Positions 8,750-17,184 of a stretch of 64,000 bases of DNA are shown here, piece by piece. This DNA comes from Telmatospirillum sp. J64-1 (GTDB lineage Bacteria > Pseudomonadota > Alphaproteobacteria > Rhodospirillales > Magnetospirillaceae). The stretch covers positions 43,798-107,797 of the forward strand of contig NZ_SBHN01000021.1 of NCBI RefSeq assembly GCF_006980715.1. Reading direction: 5' to 3'. The notes beneath the pieces were generated by a model. That model made no database searches. It was given only the letters and a program-made list of their open reading frames with translations, and had not been told where the DNA came from. The first letter of the stretch is position 1; each line of letters starts with the position of its first letter. The position numbers and the translations under genes were made by a program.

Positions 8750-10207
8750 GTGGCCACACCGAAATCGACACCGGGCGGTCGGAAGAGAGATGTCTCTTCC
8801 GGCCGTGGCTTCCTCCGCCCGGTTGCACTGGGGGCGCTTGCGCTGGCCGGCGCGGGCGTTCTCGCCTATGGCAGCTATCACCTGACCCTGGGCGGCTTTG
8901 CCGCCTTCAGCGGCAGCGGCTCCAGCTCCATTTCCATTTCCATGCCCATGCCGCCGCGCGGCGGGCCGGAAGATATCCGCACCTCGCTCCTGACCCCGCC
9001 GGGTGCCGTTGCCCCCCGGCAGGACAGGCTTGACGAGCGCTCGCTGGAGCGGCGGCCCTGGCTGAACGACGAACAGGCCGCCTCCGCGGAACCGGCCCCG
9101 GCGGAAGAGCCCGCCGACGGCGAAATCCTTGCGGAAGAGGCTCCGGGGGAAGAAGCCGAGCCCTCTCCGCCGCCGGTTGCCGAGATGGCGCTGCCGCCGG
9201 AGGCCGCACCCGAGACTCCCGCCCCCTCCACGGACACCGCCGCGGCGCCGCAGGCCGAAGAACCCTCTGACGCCGCCGAAGCCGCGGCCCCTGCCGAGGC
9301 TGCCCAGCCCCCGGCCTTGAGCATCGTCGAGCCGGTGGTGGCCCGGCTGCGCGAGGATGCGGAACCGCCCCGCTTCGCCGACCTGCTCGACTGGGGTCCC
9401 ACCGCCCCCCTGCCCGAAGGCCCCCATGTCGCCATGCTGGCGGCATCGCGCTACGGCCAAGTGCCGGTCATCGGCCGCGAAGGCCATCAAAGCTGGCAGG
9501 TCTATGCGCGGCCCTTCGCCGTTGAAGACCCCACGCCGCGCGTCGCCGTGGTCATGTCCGATCTGGGCATGCGGCGCGAGGCGACGGAAGCGGTGATCGA
9601 GAAGCTGCCGCCCGAAGTCACCCTGTCCTTCAGCCCCTATGCCAGCATGCTGGACCAGTGGATGCGCCGCGCCCGGATGGCCGGGCACGAGGTAATGCTG
9701 GACCTGCCCATGGAGACGCCGGGCTTCCCCGCCCGCGATCCCGGCCCCTATGCCCTGCTTTCCAGCCTCAGCACCGACCGCAACCGCGACCGGCTGGAAC
9801 AGGTGCTCAGCCGTGGCGCCTCCTATGTCGGCCTCAACGCGCCGCTGGTCACCCGCCTCGCCGATGCGCCGCAAATGCCCGAGATCCTGGGCGAGGTGAA
9901 GGAACGCGGCCTGTTGTGGCTGGGCGATCTGCCCGCCGACATTCCGGACTCGCGGCGTCCCGCCCTGGCCCCGCGTCCGGTTCTGGCCGACGAGCAGCCC
10001 TTCGCCGATTTTATCGACGCCCGTCTCGCCTTGGCCGAGGCCACCGCCCGCGATACCGGCCGCGCCGTCGTCGTGCTGCGCCCCACGCCGGTCAGCCTGC
10101 AACGCCTGCTGCATTGGGAGGCCACGCTGAAGTCGCGCGGCGTCGTTCTCGCCCCGCTGTCGGCGCTGGCCGAACCGCCACCCGTCCCCCCCACCGGAGC
10201 CCTGTGA
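8750..10207 (+). CDS. Divergent polysaccharide deacetylase family protein (YibQ-like)
   Basis: A 485-residue inner-membrane-anchored protein. A basic N-terminus precedes one membrane segment (about residues 23-42), then a long Ala/Pro/Glu-rich linker to about 200, then a C-terminal domain of the divergent polysaccharide deacetylase (DUF610) family. Supporting blocks are VAVVMSDLGM, LSFSPYA and GHEVMLDLPMETPGFP. Members of this family commonly sit after envC and ctpA genes, as here, and are thought to act on envelope glycans; no enzymatic activity can be read from the sequence. The GTG start at 8750 was used. The stop overlaps rppH by one base (TGATG). Confidence 0.88.
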   Translation: MATPKSTPGGRKRDVSSGRGFLRPVALGALALAGAGVLAYGSYHLTLGGFAAFSGSGSSSISISMPMPPRGGPEDIRTSLLTPPGAVAPRQDRLDERSLERRPWLNDEQAASAEPAPAEEPADGEILAEEAPGEEAEPSPPPVAEMALPPEAAPETPAPSTDTAAAPQAEEPSDAAEAAAPAEAAQPPALSIVEPVVARLREDAEPPRFADLLDWGPTAPLPEGPHVAMLAASRYGQVPVIGREGHQSWQVYARPFAVEDPTPRVAVVMSDLGMRREATEAVIEKLPPEVTLSFSPYASMLDQWMRRARMAGHEVMLDLPMETPGFPARDPGPYALLSSLSTDRNRDRLEQVLSRGASYVGLNAPLVTRLADAPQMPEILGEVKERGLLWLGDLPADIPDSRRPALAPRPVLADEQPFADFIDARLALAEATARDTGRAVVVLRPTPVSLQRLLHWEATLKSRGVVLAPLSALAEPPPVPPTGAL

Positions 10208-10701
10208 TGGCGGATGTCGCGTCCCTGCCCTATCGCCTGGGCGTGGGCATCGTCCTGTTTAACGACCAGGGGCTGGTCCTGGCCGCCAAGCGCATCGACA
10301 CTCCCGGCGACGCTTGGCAGATGCCCCAGGGCGGCATCGACGAGGGCGAGGATCCGCGCAGTGCCGCCTTGCGCGAACTGGAAGAGGAAGTGGGCACCGC
10401 CAAGGCCGAGATCATCGCCGAAAGCGCGGGCTGGCTGAGCTACGACCTGCCCGAGGACATCCGCGCCAAGGTGTGGAAGGGGCGCTATCGCGGCCAGAAG
10501 CAGAAATGGTTCGCCATGCGCTTCCTGGGCCGGGATACCGATATCGACATCGCCACCACCCATCCCGAATTCAGCGACTGGAAATGGCTGCCGCTGGACA
10601 GCCTGCCGGGCCTGATCGTTCCCTTCAAGCGTCCGCTTTACGATCAGGTCGTGGCGGAATTCCTGCCTCTGGCCCGCCGCCTGGCGGGGCATCCTTCGTA
10701 A
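10207..10701 (+). CDS. rppH: RNA pyrophosphohydrolase
   Basis: Nudix hydrolase that converts the 5' triphosphate of mRNA to a monophosphate and so triggers RNase E decay. The Nudix box is intact (GGIDEGED...REL..EE.G, about residues 38-60). The N-terminal YRLGVGIVLFN and the motifs YDLPE and QKQKWFAMRF are family-specific. The 164-residue length is normal. The ATG overlaps the stop of the upstream deacetylase gene, so the two are translationally coupled. Confidence 0.95.
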   Translation: MADVASLPYRLGVGIVLFNDQGLVLAAKRIDTPGDAWQMPQGGIDEGEDPRSAALRELEEEVGTAKAEIIAESAGWLSYDLPEDIRAKVWKGRYRGQKQKWFAMRFLGRDTDIDIATTHPEFSDWKWLPLDSLPGLIVPFKRPLYDQVVAEFLPLARRLAGHPS

Positions 10702-10714
10702 CGCAACATAACGC

Positions 10715-10742
10715 TTGAGGCGCGCCCACAAGACAGTATGAT
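10715..10742 (+). promoter_or_regulatory. Candidate sigma-70-type promoter of the diguanylate cyclase gene
   Basis: TTGAGG at 10715-10720 and TATGAT at 10737-10742 are separated by 16 bases, about 50 bases before the ATG of the downstream gene. The match is reasonable but has not been tested, and no operator is apparent. Confidence 0.4.
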
Positions 10743-10792
10743 CCCTAGGGCTTTTCCCGGATGGGTGGGAAACGCGAAAGGGACAAGGGGTC

Positions 10793-12190
10793 ATGCAGGA
10801 ACGGGCGAATTCTATTCGCGAGACTTATCGCGACCTTCTGATCCGCTTCCACGAATCCGCCGACGAAAAGCTGCTGGGCGTGGCCCAATCGGTGATCGAT
10901 CCGGTCGCCGACACCATCGCCGACACCTTCTATGCGGAATTGCTGAGCCACAAAGGCACCGAGCATCTGCTCAACCACGAGATCGTCAGCCGCCATCTGC
11001 GCTTTTCCATGGCGGCCTGGCTGCGGGACATGTTCCGCCCGCGCGGCCCCGCCGATCTGGCCGCCCATATCCAGCGGCAGCTCGATGTCGGCACCGTCCA
11101 TGCCCGCATCAACGTGCCCGCCCATCTGGTCAGCTTCGGCACCCGCATCCTGAAGCGGGAAATCTTCCGCCGCCTGCTCGCCGCCCCCATCGACCGCGAG
11201 GATGCCGCCAATCTGGTGATCCTGGTGGACGAGATGATGGATACCGCCGGATCGCTGATGCAGGAAAGCTATGTCAGCGACCTGGTGACCAACGAACGCC
11301 GCGCCCAGTCGTTGAAGATGAATGCCGTCAGCAGCAACCTCGCCATCGAATGCGAGCGCCTGCGTTCGGGCCTGCTGGACTGGCTGCGCAAGGTGCTGAC
11401 CACGCTTTATCAGAGCCCCTCCCCCCTGGCGGCGCAGAACCTGTCGGTGCGCCAGTCGGATTTCGGCCTATGGCTGACCCACAAGGCCGACCTGCTGCTG
11501 CAGGAAGGCATCGAGGTGCGCAACCTCAAGGGTCAGATGGAACGGATCGAAGTCGCCATGCTGCGCGCCGTCGCCGCGCGTCCCAAGGGCTTGAGCGGGG
11601 ATTTCAACGATGCCGTCCTGGATCTCAACGACGCCGTCACCCAGGCCAACTGGCTGCTGTCCTCCCTGATCGAGCGCACGCTGGAGATGGAGGCCGGGCG
11701 CGACCCCCTGACCAAGCTGTTCAATCGCCGCTATCTGCCGACCATCATCCAGCGGGAGACCGAGCTGTCCAATCGTCACGGCATCGCCTACGGCCTGCTG
11801 CTGATCGACCTGGATTCCTTCGCGCCGCTCAACGACCGCTTCGGCCAGGACAAGGGCGATGCCGCCTTGTGCCAGGCGGCCGAACTGATCAGCAACACCG
11901 TCCGCGCCGGGGACTTCGTCTTCCGCTATGGCGGCGACGAATTCCTGGTCCTGCTGTCCGACGTCAATGCCGAGCAGGCCCTGCGCATCGCTGAAGAACT
12001 GCGTCAGCGCATCGCCGCCCATTCTTTCCGTCTCAGCGGCGGCGAAGGCATCCATCTGAATGCCAGCATCGGCATCGCCGTCCATGACGGCCATCCCGAT
12101 TATTCCCGCATGATCACCCGCGCCGATGCCGCCCTGCGCAAGGCCAAGCAGGGCGGCAAGGGACGCTGCGTGCTGGCGGGAGTGGAGTAA
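10793..12190 (+). CDS. Globin-coupled diguanylate cyclase (DosC-like)
   Basis: Makes cyclic di-GMP, probably under control of a haem-bound gas. The N-terminal ~165 residues look like a sensor globin: VGTVHARI at 99-106 supplies a proximal histidine (His103) in the context known from E. coli DosC, and Tyr47 in DTFYAEL is placed like the DosC distal tyrosine. A helical middle domain follows. The C-terminal GGDEF domain has an intact RYGGDEF at about 378-384 with a RxxD inhibitory site (RAGD) five residues before it, so product inhibition is expected. No EAL domain or membrane segment is present. Haem binding is inferred. Confidence 0.87.
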   Translation: MQERANSIRETYRDLLIRFHESADEKLLGVAQSVIDPVADTIADTFYAELLSHKGTEHLLNHEIVSRHLRFSMAAWLRDMFRPRGPADLAAHIQRQLDVGTVHARINVPAHLVSFGTRILKREIFRRLLAAPIDREDAANLVILVDEMMDTAGSLMQESYVSDLVTNERRAQSLKMNAVSSNLAIECERLRSGLLDWLRKVLTTLYQSPSPLAAQNLSVRQSDFGLWLTHKADLLLQEGIEVRNLKGQMERIEVAMLRAVAARPKGLSGDFNDAVLDLNDAVTQANWLLSSLIERTLEMEAGRDPLTKLFNRRYLPTIIQRETELSNRHGIAYGLLLIDLDSFAPLNDRFGQDKGDAALCQAAELISNTVRAGDFVFRYGGDEFLVLLSDVNAEQALRIAEELRQRIAAHSFRLSGGEGIHLNASIGIAVHDGHPDYSRMITRADAALRKAKQGGKGRCVLAGVE

Positions 12191-12261
12191 GCCTTGATAT
12201 TCCCCGGCTCCGTCCAAGCCTGCCAGAAGCTGCCGGCTTCTGGACCTCATGGGACTTTCAT

Positions 12262-12362
12262 CGTCATTCCCGCGAAAGCGGGAATCCACGCGCAGCATCG
12301 GACTTGAGCGGTTCGCCTCTCCACCAGCCCCCACATGGCCCCCCGCTTTCGCGGGGGTGACG
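12262..12362. repeat. Palindromic repeat family 1, paired inverted arms
   Basis: Same element as at 1.1 kb: a CATTCCCGCGAAAGCGGGAA arm and an inverted CCCCCGCTTTCGCGGGGG arm about 45 bases apart. It lies after the diguanylate cyclase gene in a 473-base gap (12191-12663) that otherwise holds one possible very short frame on the minus strand and no other recognisable feature. Confidence 0.85.
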
Positions 12363-12423
12363 ATTGGGTGCAGGCGGAACCGGCTTTATCAGCAGCCCCG
12401 CCTTGCAGGGCCGTTCCCCCGGC

Positions 12424-12495
12424 TCAGCGCGCCACGCGCGGGCCGGGTTCGCGGGTGATCACGGTCCAGATCGCCATCAGAATGCGAGTCATCAT
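12424..12495 (-). CDS. Possible 23-residue small protein
   Basis: A very short minus-strand frame with a near-perfect ribosome binding site (GGAGG two to five bases before two adjacent ATGs, so the second at 12492 is better spaced). It encodes a hydrophobic start (MTRILMAIWTVIT) and a basic Arg-rich tail. The form, a short hydrophobic helix plus positive end, is seen in small membrane peptides. No family is recognised, and a chance frame is quite possible. Confidence 0.3.
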   Translation of the reverse strand: MMTRILMAIWTVITREPGPRVAR

Positions 12496-12663
12496 CGCCT
12501 CCGTTCCTGTCTACCCTGCCGTTCTACCGCCCGTTCTGGGCAAGGTGAGGACGGGATTGGGGCGGAAAAAAGGTAATTTCCTGTCTTCCTCCTTTGCGCA
12601 TGTTTCCTGTCCGGCAGCACCTCTTGCCGTGACAAAACCTTTGCGCGATGTCATCTAGGAAGC

Positions 12664-13062
12664 ATGCATGGGATCAGGGACATCATGGCTGACCGGTTCA
12701 AGGCGGTGCTGCTGGCCGCCACGATCAGCTATGTCCTCGTCGTCCACGGGCTGATCACCGCCTATGCCCATGCGGCCATGGCCGTTCCACAATCCGGCCT
12801 GCCCTTCATCCTGTGCTCCTTCCAGGGCAATACCGCTCCCGACACCGCCCATCCGCTGCAGGATCTTGCCCATACGTCCTGCTCGGCCGTCTGCCAGGCG
12901 GCCTGCGCCGCCGCCCCCATGGTTTCCGCCGAGGCCCATGCCGTCGTCTTCGACCTGGGAGCCGAGACCAGGATCGCCCGCTCCGACCAGATCAGCCGGG
13001 CGCCGCCCGCCGATCCCGGCAGGGTCCCGGAAGCCCGGGCGCCGCCCTCCTTCTCCTTCTGA
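12664..13062 (+). CDS. Small exported Cys-rich protein (DUF2946-like)
   Basis: A 132-residue protein with a hydrophobic N-terminal signal or anchor segment (about residues 12-37, ending AYAHA), a cluster CSAVCQAAC at about 79-87, one further cysteine at about 50, and a Pro-rich tail. Small exported proteins of this type (DUF2946 and relatives) are often found beside PepSY-domain or TonB-linked metal genes, and a PepSY gene follows 62 bases downstream. A start at 12685, just after AGGGA, is an alternative that leaves the signal peptide whole. A metal-related role is inferred from context only. Confidence 0.65.
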   Translation: MHGIRDIMADRFKAVLLAATISYVLVVHGLITAYAHAAMAVPQSGLPFILCSFQGNTAPDTAHPLQDLAHTSCSAVCQAACAAAPMVSAEAHAVVFDLGAETRIARSDQISRAPPADPGRVPEARAPPSFSF

Positions 13063-13124
13063 CGCCTGAACCGGAAGCCGATGCGCCTGCGCTCGGCTCG
13101 TTTTTGCGCCTATGGAGAAGACTC

Positions 13125-14531
13125 ATGATCAACACGACACCGCCGCGCAGCGGCGAAACCGCCGGTCCTTCCGCCGGGGTGGAATTCAAGGCATTCATCA
13201 CGCGGCTGCATTTCTATATCGGGCTTTTCGTCGGCCCCTTCGTCCTGATCGCGGCGGTCACGGGCACGCTTTACGTCCTGACGCCGCAGATCGAAGACCA
13301 TCTCTACCGCGAGCAATTGCGCACATCCTCCGCCGGAGAAAGCCAGCCCCTGGCGGCCCAGGCCGAAGCGGCGCGACGCTTCATCGGGGATGAGCCCACC
13401 TTCTTCACCGTCAGGCCAGCGCCTGGGCCGGGATGGACCACGCGCGTCATGTTCAGCGAAGCGGGCCTCGGCCCCTCGGAAAGCCGCGCCATCTTCGTCG
13501 ATCCGGTGACACTGGACATCAGGGGCGACCTGATCGTCTACGGCACCAGCGGCATCCTGCCCTTCCGCACCCGGATCGACTACCTGCACCGCAATCTCAT
13601 GCTGGGGGATTTCGGGCGTCATTACAGCGAGCTTGCGGCGTCCTGGCTGTGGATCGCCACGCTCGGCGGGGTGATGCTGTGGTGGTGGCGCCGCGACATC
13701 CACAAGGCCGGACGGCGAAAAAGCAATCCCGCCCTGCGCACCCGCCGTCTTCACGCCCTGGTCGGCATATGGGTGGCGCTGGGCGCGGTCTTTGTGTCGG
13801 CCACCGGCATCACCTGGTCGCAATGGGCCGGCGGCCGCGTCGACCAATTCCGGGCGGCCGTCGGATGGATCACGCCGTCCGTCTCGCTCGCCCTGGACGA
13901 AGGAAACGCCGCCAGCGGCCATGCCCACCACGATCATGAGCCCTCGGCGGCAGAAGCCGGAGCCGGTCCGGCGGCGGCCCATATCGCGCAACTGGATCGC
14001 ATCCATGCCGTCTCGCGCGCGGCGGGGCTGGATTCGGCCATGCTCGAAATCCGCCCTCCCCGCTCCAGCGGTCAGGCCTGGCTGGTGCGGGAATATGATC
14101 GCTCCTGGCCGACGCAGGTGGATACCATCGCCATCGACCCGCGCAGCATGACGGTCACCAGCCGCGCCGATTTCGAGACCTTCCCCCTGGTCGCCAAGCT
14201 GATCCGCTGGGGGATCGACCTGCATATGGGCATCCTGTTCGGTGTCCCCAGCCAGATCCTCATGGCGGCGCTCGGCACCGCGCTCAGTGTCACGATCCTC
14301 TATGGCTACCGCATCTGGTGGCAGAGACGCCCCGCCCCCGGCGCGCCGCCGCAGACCCTGATCCAGAGATGGTCCCGGCTGTCGCTGCCGCTGAAATCGC
14401 TGACGGTGCTGGTCTCCCTCGCCCTGGGATGGGCCCTGCCCCTGGTCGGCGGCAGCCTCGCTCTGTTCCTGCTGATCGATCTCGCGCGCTGGCGCATGGC
14501 CGTCCGTCAGCCTGAGAAAGGAGGCTCCTAG
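13125..14531 (+). CDS. PepSY-associated membrane protein (PiuB-like)
   Basis: A 468-residue inner-membrane protein of the PepSY_TM type, a family linked to iron/siderophore uptake and reduction. The first membrane helix is in RLHFYIGLFVGPFVLIAAVT at about residues 26-45. Further helices lie at about 168-188 (before WWWRRD), 210-230, 365-390 and 430-460. Periplasmic PepSY-like segments lie between them. A His-rich loop SGHAHHDHE at about residue 264 could bind metal. GGAGAAG at 13114-13120 fixes the ATG at 13125. It probably forms an operon with the small Cys-rich gene before it. The metal is not known. Confidence 0.85.
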   Translation: MINTTPPRSGETAGPSAGVEFKAFITRLHFYIGLFVGPFVLIAAVTGTLYVLTPQIEDHLYREQLRTSSAGESQPLAAQAEAARRFIGDEPTFFTVRPAPGPGWTTRVMFSEAGLGPSESRAIFVDPVTLDIRGDLIVYGTSGILPFRTRIDYLHRNLMLGDFGRHYSELAASWLWIATLGGVMLWWWRRDIHKAGRRKSNPALRTRRLHALVGIWVALGAVFVSATGITWSQWAGGRVDQFRAAVGWITPSVSLALDEGNAASGHAHHDHEPSAAEAGAGPAAAHIAQLDRIHAVSRAAGLDSAMLEIRPPRSSGQAWLVREYDRSWPTQVDTIAIDPRSMTVTSRADFETFPLVAKLIRWGIDLHMGILFGVPSQILMAALGTALSVTILYGYRIWWQRRPAPGAPPQTLIQRWSRLSLPLKSLTVLVSLALGWALPLVGGSLALFLLIDLARWRMAVRQPEKGGS

Positions 14532-14590
14532 AGCATCAGGCCCCTTTTAAGACCGTGATGCAGTTTTTCCACGTCAGGCTGTAACCTCAG

Positions 14591-14695
14591 CGTCACCCCC
14601 GCGAAAGCGGGGGTCCATGCTGGAGCTCATGGAGATGTCAGCCGCCAGATATGGATGAAGCGGCTCCATGGGCTCCCGCTTTCGCGGGAGTGACG
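14591..14695. repeat. Palindromic repeat family 1, paired inverted arms
   Basis: Two inverted arms (CACCCCCGCGAAAGCGGGGG and CTCCCGCTTTCGCGGGAG) fill the space between the convergent PepSY gene and xerC. Hairpins on both strands could end both transcripts; there is no conventional T-tract terminator here. Confidence 0.85.
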
Positions 14696-14761
14696 AGGAA
14701 AATTGGCCGCAGCCTCAACGGCCACAAGTCTCAGAATGCGTCACATTTGACGCACGCTGCC

Positions 14762-15718
14762 TTATTCCTTGGCCCGGGCGCGGGGATGGGCCTCGTCGTA
14801 GACGGCGGTCAGCTTGGCGGCATCCACCTCGGTATAGCGCTGCGTCGTGCTGAGCGAGGCATGGCCGAGCAATTCCTGGATGGTGCGCAAGTCACCGCCG
14901 CCGGCCAGGAGATGGGTGGCGAAGCTGTGGCGCAGGGCGTGGGGCGTGGCGGTTTCCGGCAGGCCCAGCAGGTCGCGCAGGCGGCGCATCTGGCGCTGGA
15001 CCACGCCGGGATTGAGGCGGGCGCCGCGCGCGCCGAGGAAAAGCGGGCTGTCGTCATCGCCGGGAAAGGGACAGAGGCGCAGATAATCCTCGACCGCCTC
15101 GCGCACCACCGGCAGGACCGGCACCACGCGCTGCTTCCGCCCCTTGCCGGTGATGATCATGCTTTGCGCGGTGGGACGAGTGCCGCGCGTCAGGTCCAGC
15201 GCCTCGCCGATACGCAGGCCGCAGCCATAGAGCAGGGTGAACAGGGCGACGTCGCGGGCGGCCAGCCAGGGCTCGTCATGCAGCTCGCCGACCGTGTGCA
15301 GCGCCTCCAGCGCCTCGTCCTCCTTCAGCGGCTTGGGCACGGAACGCGGCGGGCGCGGCGCGCGCACGGCCTCGACCGCCGGATTATGGACCTTGCCCAG
15401 CCGGTCGAGGAACCGGAAGAAGCTGCGCAGGGTGGACATGCCGCGCGCCACGGAACTGCGCGAGATCCCCTCGCCCGAGCGGCGGGCGAGGAAGGCGCGG
15501 AAGTCGGCGGGCGTCAGGGCGGACAGGTCTTCCAGGCGCGGCGTCTCGCCCAGATGCTCGGCCAGGAATGTCAGGAAGGCCGCCAGGTCACGGCCATAGC
15601 CGTCGAGCGTATGGGACGAGGCGCGGCGCTCGTCGGCCAGCCAGGTCCGCCAGGACTCGACAGCCTCCAGCAGCGCCCCGTCGGCGACGAAATGGATCAC
15701 TCCCCGTTCTCGAGCCAT
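14762..15718 (-). CDS. xerC: Tyrosine recombinase XerC
   Basis: Site-specific recombinase that, with XerD, resolves chromosome dimers at dif. The N-terminal core-binding SAM-like domain covers about residues 1-100. The catalytic domain has Arg in YGCGLRIGEALDL, Lys in TGKGRKQR, HALRHSFATH, the GHASLSTTQRY histidine, and the nucleophile Tyr in RYTEVD. Length (318) is typical. The ATG at 15718 overlaps the DUF484 gene by 22 bases; a GTG at 15700 is the alternative. The DUF484-xerC pairing is widespread in proteobacteria. No link to the phage module is implied. Confidence 0.93.
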   Translation of the reverse strand: MARERGVIHFVADGALLEAVESWRTWLADERRASSHTLDGYGRDLAAFLTFLAEHLGETPRLEDLSALTPADFRAFLARRSGEGISRSSVARGMSTLRSFFRFLDRLGKVHNPAVEAVRAPRPPRSVPKPLKEDEALEALHTVGELHDEPWLAARDVALFTLLYGCGLRIGEALDLTRGTRPTAQSMIITGKGRKQRVVPVLPVVREAVEDYLRLCPFPGDDDSPLFLGARGARLNPGVVQRQMRRLRDLLGLPETATPHALRHSFATHLLAGGGDLRTIQELLGHASLSTTQRYTEVDAAKLTAVYDEAHPRARAKE

Positions 15719-16419
15719 CGTCCCAAAGTCCGTTCGACGATCCGTGCCAGGAAGCACAGCAATTCCGAGCCCTGCCCGGCATGGAAGCTGCCCTCCTCGC
15801 GCGAGCCCAGGGCCAGCAGCCCCACCGGGGCCCGGCTGCAGGGCGCCAGCCGGACGAAGGCCGCCGAGGCCACGGTTGCCGCCGCTTCGCCGAAGACGTC
15901 GCCGTCGCCGCCGCCATCGGGCAGCAGCAGGACGGAACGCCCCGGCAGTCCCATGATGCGGTCCACCGCCCCCACGGGCAGCAGCTTCAGCCCCGGCACG
16001 GCCAGTTCGGGAATGGCCCGCTCGCCCACTTCCACGGCCAGCGACACCATGTCCACGTCCAGCAGCTGGGGCAAGTCGTGGCCCAGCATCTCGGCCACCT
16101 GTTCCAGCCCTTCGGCGGCCAGTACCGCCAGGGCCGCCCGGTGGATGCGCGACAGGCTGGCCATGCTGTCCCGCGTCGTGGCGATCAGCCCCTCGGCGCA
16201 GCCGCGCATCTCGTCGAGCTGGTCGCGCAGCCGCTCGATCATGAAGGCCTGCATGTCGGCCACGCCCTCGCCCTGCGGGCGGCTGGGCGCCGCCAACAGG
16301 GACAAGAGCTGCGGATGACGTTGCAGAAAATCCGGGTGCCGGCTCAGATAGTCCAGCACCTCGTCCTCGGACGGCCCGCCGTTCAGGTCCGAACGGCGGT
16401 CGCCAGCATCATGCTTCAT
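15697..16419 (-). CDS. DUF484 family protein
   Basis: A 240-residue soluble protein of the DUF484 family, a GAF-like fold of unknown ligand. The N-terminal signature (VLDYLSRHPDFLQRHPQLL) is characteristic, followed by a helical linker and a GAF-like domain ending GLLALGSREEGSFHAGQG. The start at 16419 lies 5 bases after the fsa stop, and the gene runs into xerC, so fsa-DUF484-xerC are likely one transcript. Function in other bacteria is unknown. Confidence 0.88.
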   Translation of the reverse strand: MKHDAGDRRSDLNGGPSEDEVLDYLSRHPDFLQRHPQLLSLLAAPSRPQGEGVADMQAFMIERLRDQLDEMRGCAEGLIATTRDSMASLSRIHRAALAVLAAEGLEQVAEMLGHDLPQLLDVDMVSLAVEVGERAIPELAVPGLKLLPVGAVDRIMGLPGRSVLLLPDGGGDGDVFGEAAATVASAAFVRLAPCSRAPVGLLALGSREEGSFHAGQGSELLCFLARIVERTLGRWLENGE

Positions 16420-16424
16420 ACGGA

Positions 16425-17087
16425 TCAGGACCCCAGGATCGACTGGCCGGTCTTTTCCCAATCGGCGATGAACGCGGCCAGACCTTTGTCGGTCAGCGGA
16501 TGTTCATACATCTGACGGACCACCTTGGGCGGCATGGTGACGACGTCCGCGCCCAGCTTGGCGGCCTGGACCACATGGACCGGATGGCGCACGGACGCGA
16601 CCAGCACTTCGGTGGTGAAATGCGGATAGTTGTTGTAGATCTGGACGATATCGGCGATCAGCGCCATGCCCTCGGTGGAGATGTCGTCGAAACGCCCGAC
16701 GAAGGGCGAAACGAAGGTGGCCCCCGCCTTGGCCGCCAGGATCGCCTGACCGGCCGAGAAGCACAGCGTGACGTTGACCTGTGTGCCTTCCTTCGACAGC
16801 TCGCGGCAGACGCGTAGGCCCGCCGGCGTCAGCGGCACCTTGACGCAGACATTGTCGGCCAGCTTGGCCAGCAGGCGGCCTTCCTTGAGCATCGTCTCGT
16901 AATCGGTGGCGGCGACCTCGGCGCTGATCGGGCCGGGGACGAGGTCGCAGATCTCGCGCACCACGTCCAGGAAGTTACGGCCGGTCTTGGCGATGATGGA
17001 GGGATTGGTGGTGACGCCATCCACCATGCCGGCTTCGGCCAGGCTGCGGATTTCCCCAAGGTCGGCCGTATCGACGAAGAATTTCAT
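16425..17087 (-). CDS. fsa: Transaldolase / fructose-6-phosphate aldolase family
   Basis: A 220-residue small transaldolase (FSA/TalC type) acting in sugar-phosphate metabolism. [13 protein letters not shown] opens the family, TTNPSI follows, the Schiff-base Lys lies in VCVKVPLTP, and SPFVGRFDD is conserved. The ATG at 17087 was chosen because the family begins MKFF and the codons upstream have no similarity. Whether it acts as transaldolase or as fructose-6-phosphate aldolase cannot be settled by eye. It is divergent from priA across 97 bases. Confidence 0.93.
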   Translation of the reverse strand: MKFFVDTADLGEIRSLAEAGMVDGVTTNPSIIAKTGRNFLDVVREICDLVPGPISAEVAATDYETMLKEGRLLAKLADNVCVKVPLTPAGLRVCRELSKEGTQVNVTLCFSAGQAILAAKAGATFVSPFVGRFDDISTEGMALIADIVQIYNNYPHFTTEVLVASVRHPVHVVQAAKLGADVVTMPPKVVRQMYEHPLTDKGLAAFIADWEKTGQSILGS

Positions 17088-17184
17088 GGAGCAAGTCTTC
17101 CAAACGTTTCCAATTGGGAGGTTGACGCAGCAAAGCGCACGGGCCCGCTGGCCTGCGGCGCGCGCGGCGGCTAGAGTGTAGCCC

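Noticed and set aside
12813..13124. Upstream extension of the PepSY protein
   Set aside because: It reads through the Cys-rich gene in another frame, and a clear ribosome site marks the ATG at 13125.
14762..15718. XerC as the integrase of the virion module
   Set aside because: It is 27 kb away, in the usual DUF484-xerC context, and has the normal features of the chromosomal dimer-resolution enzyme.
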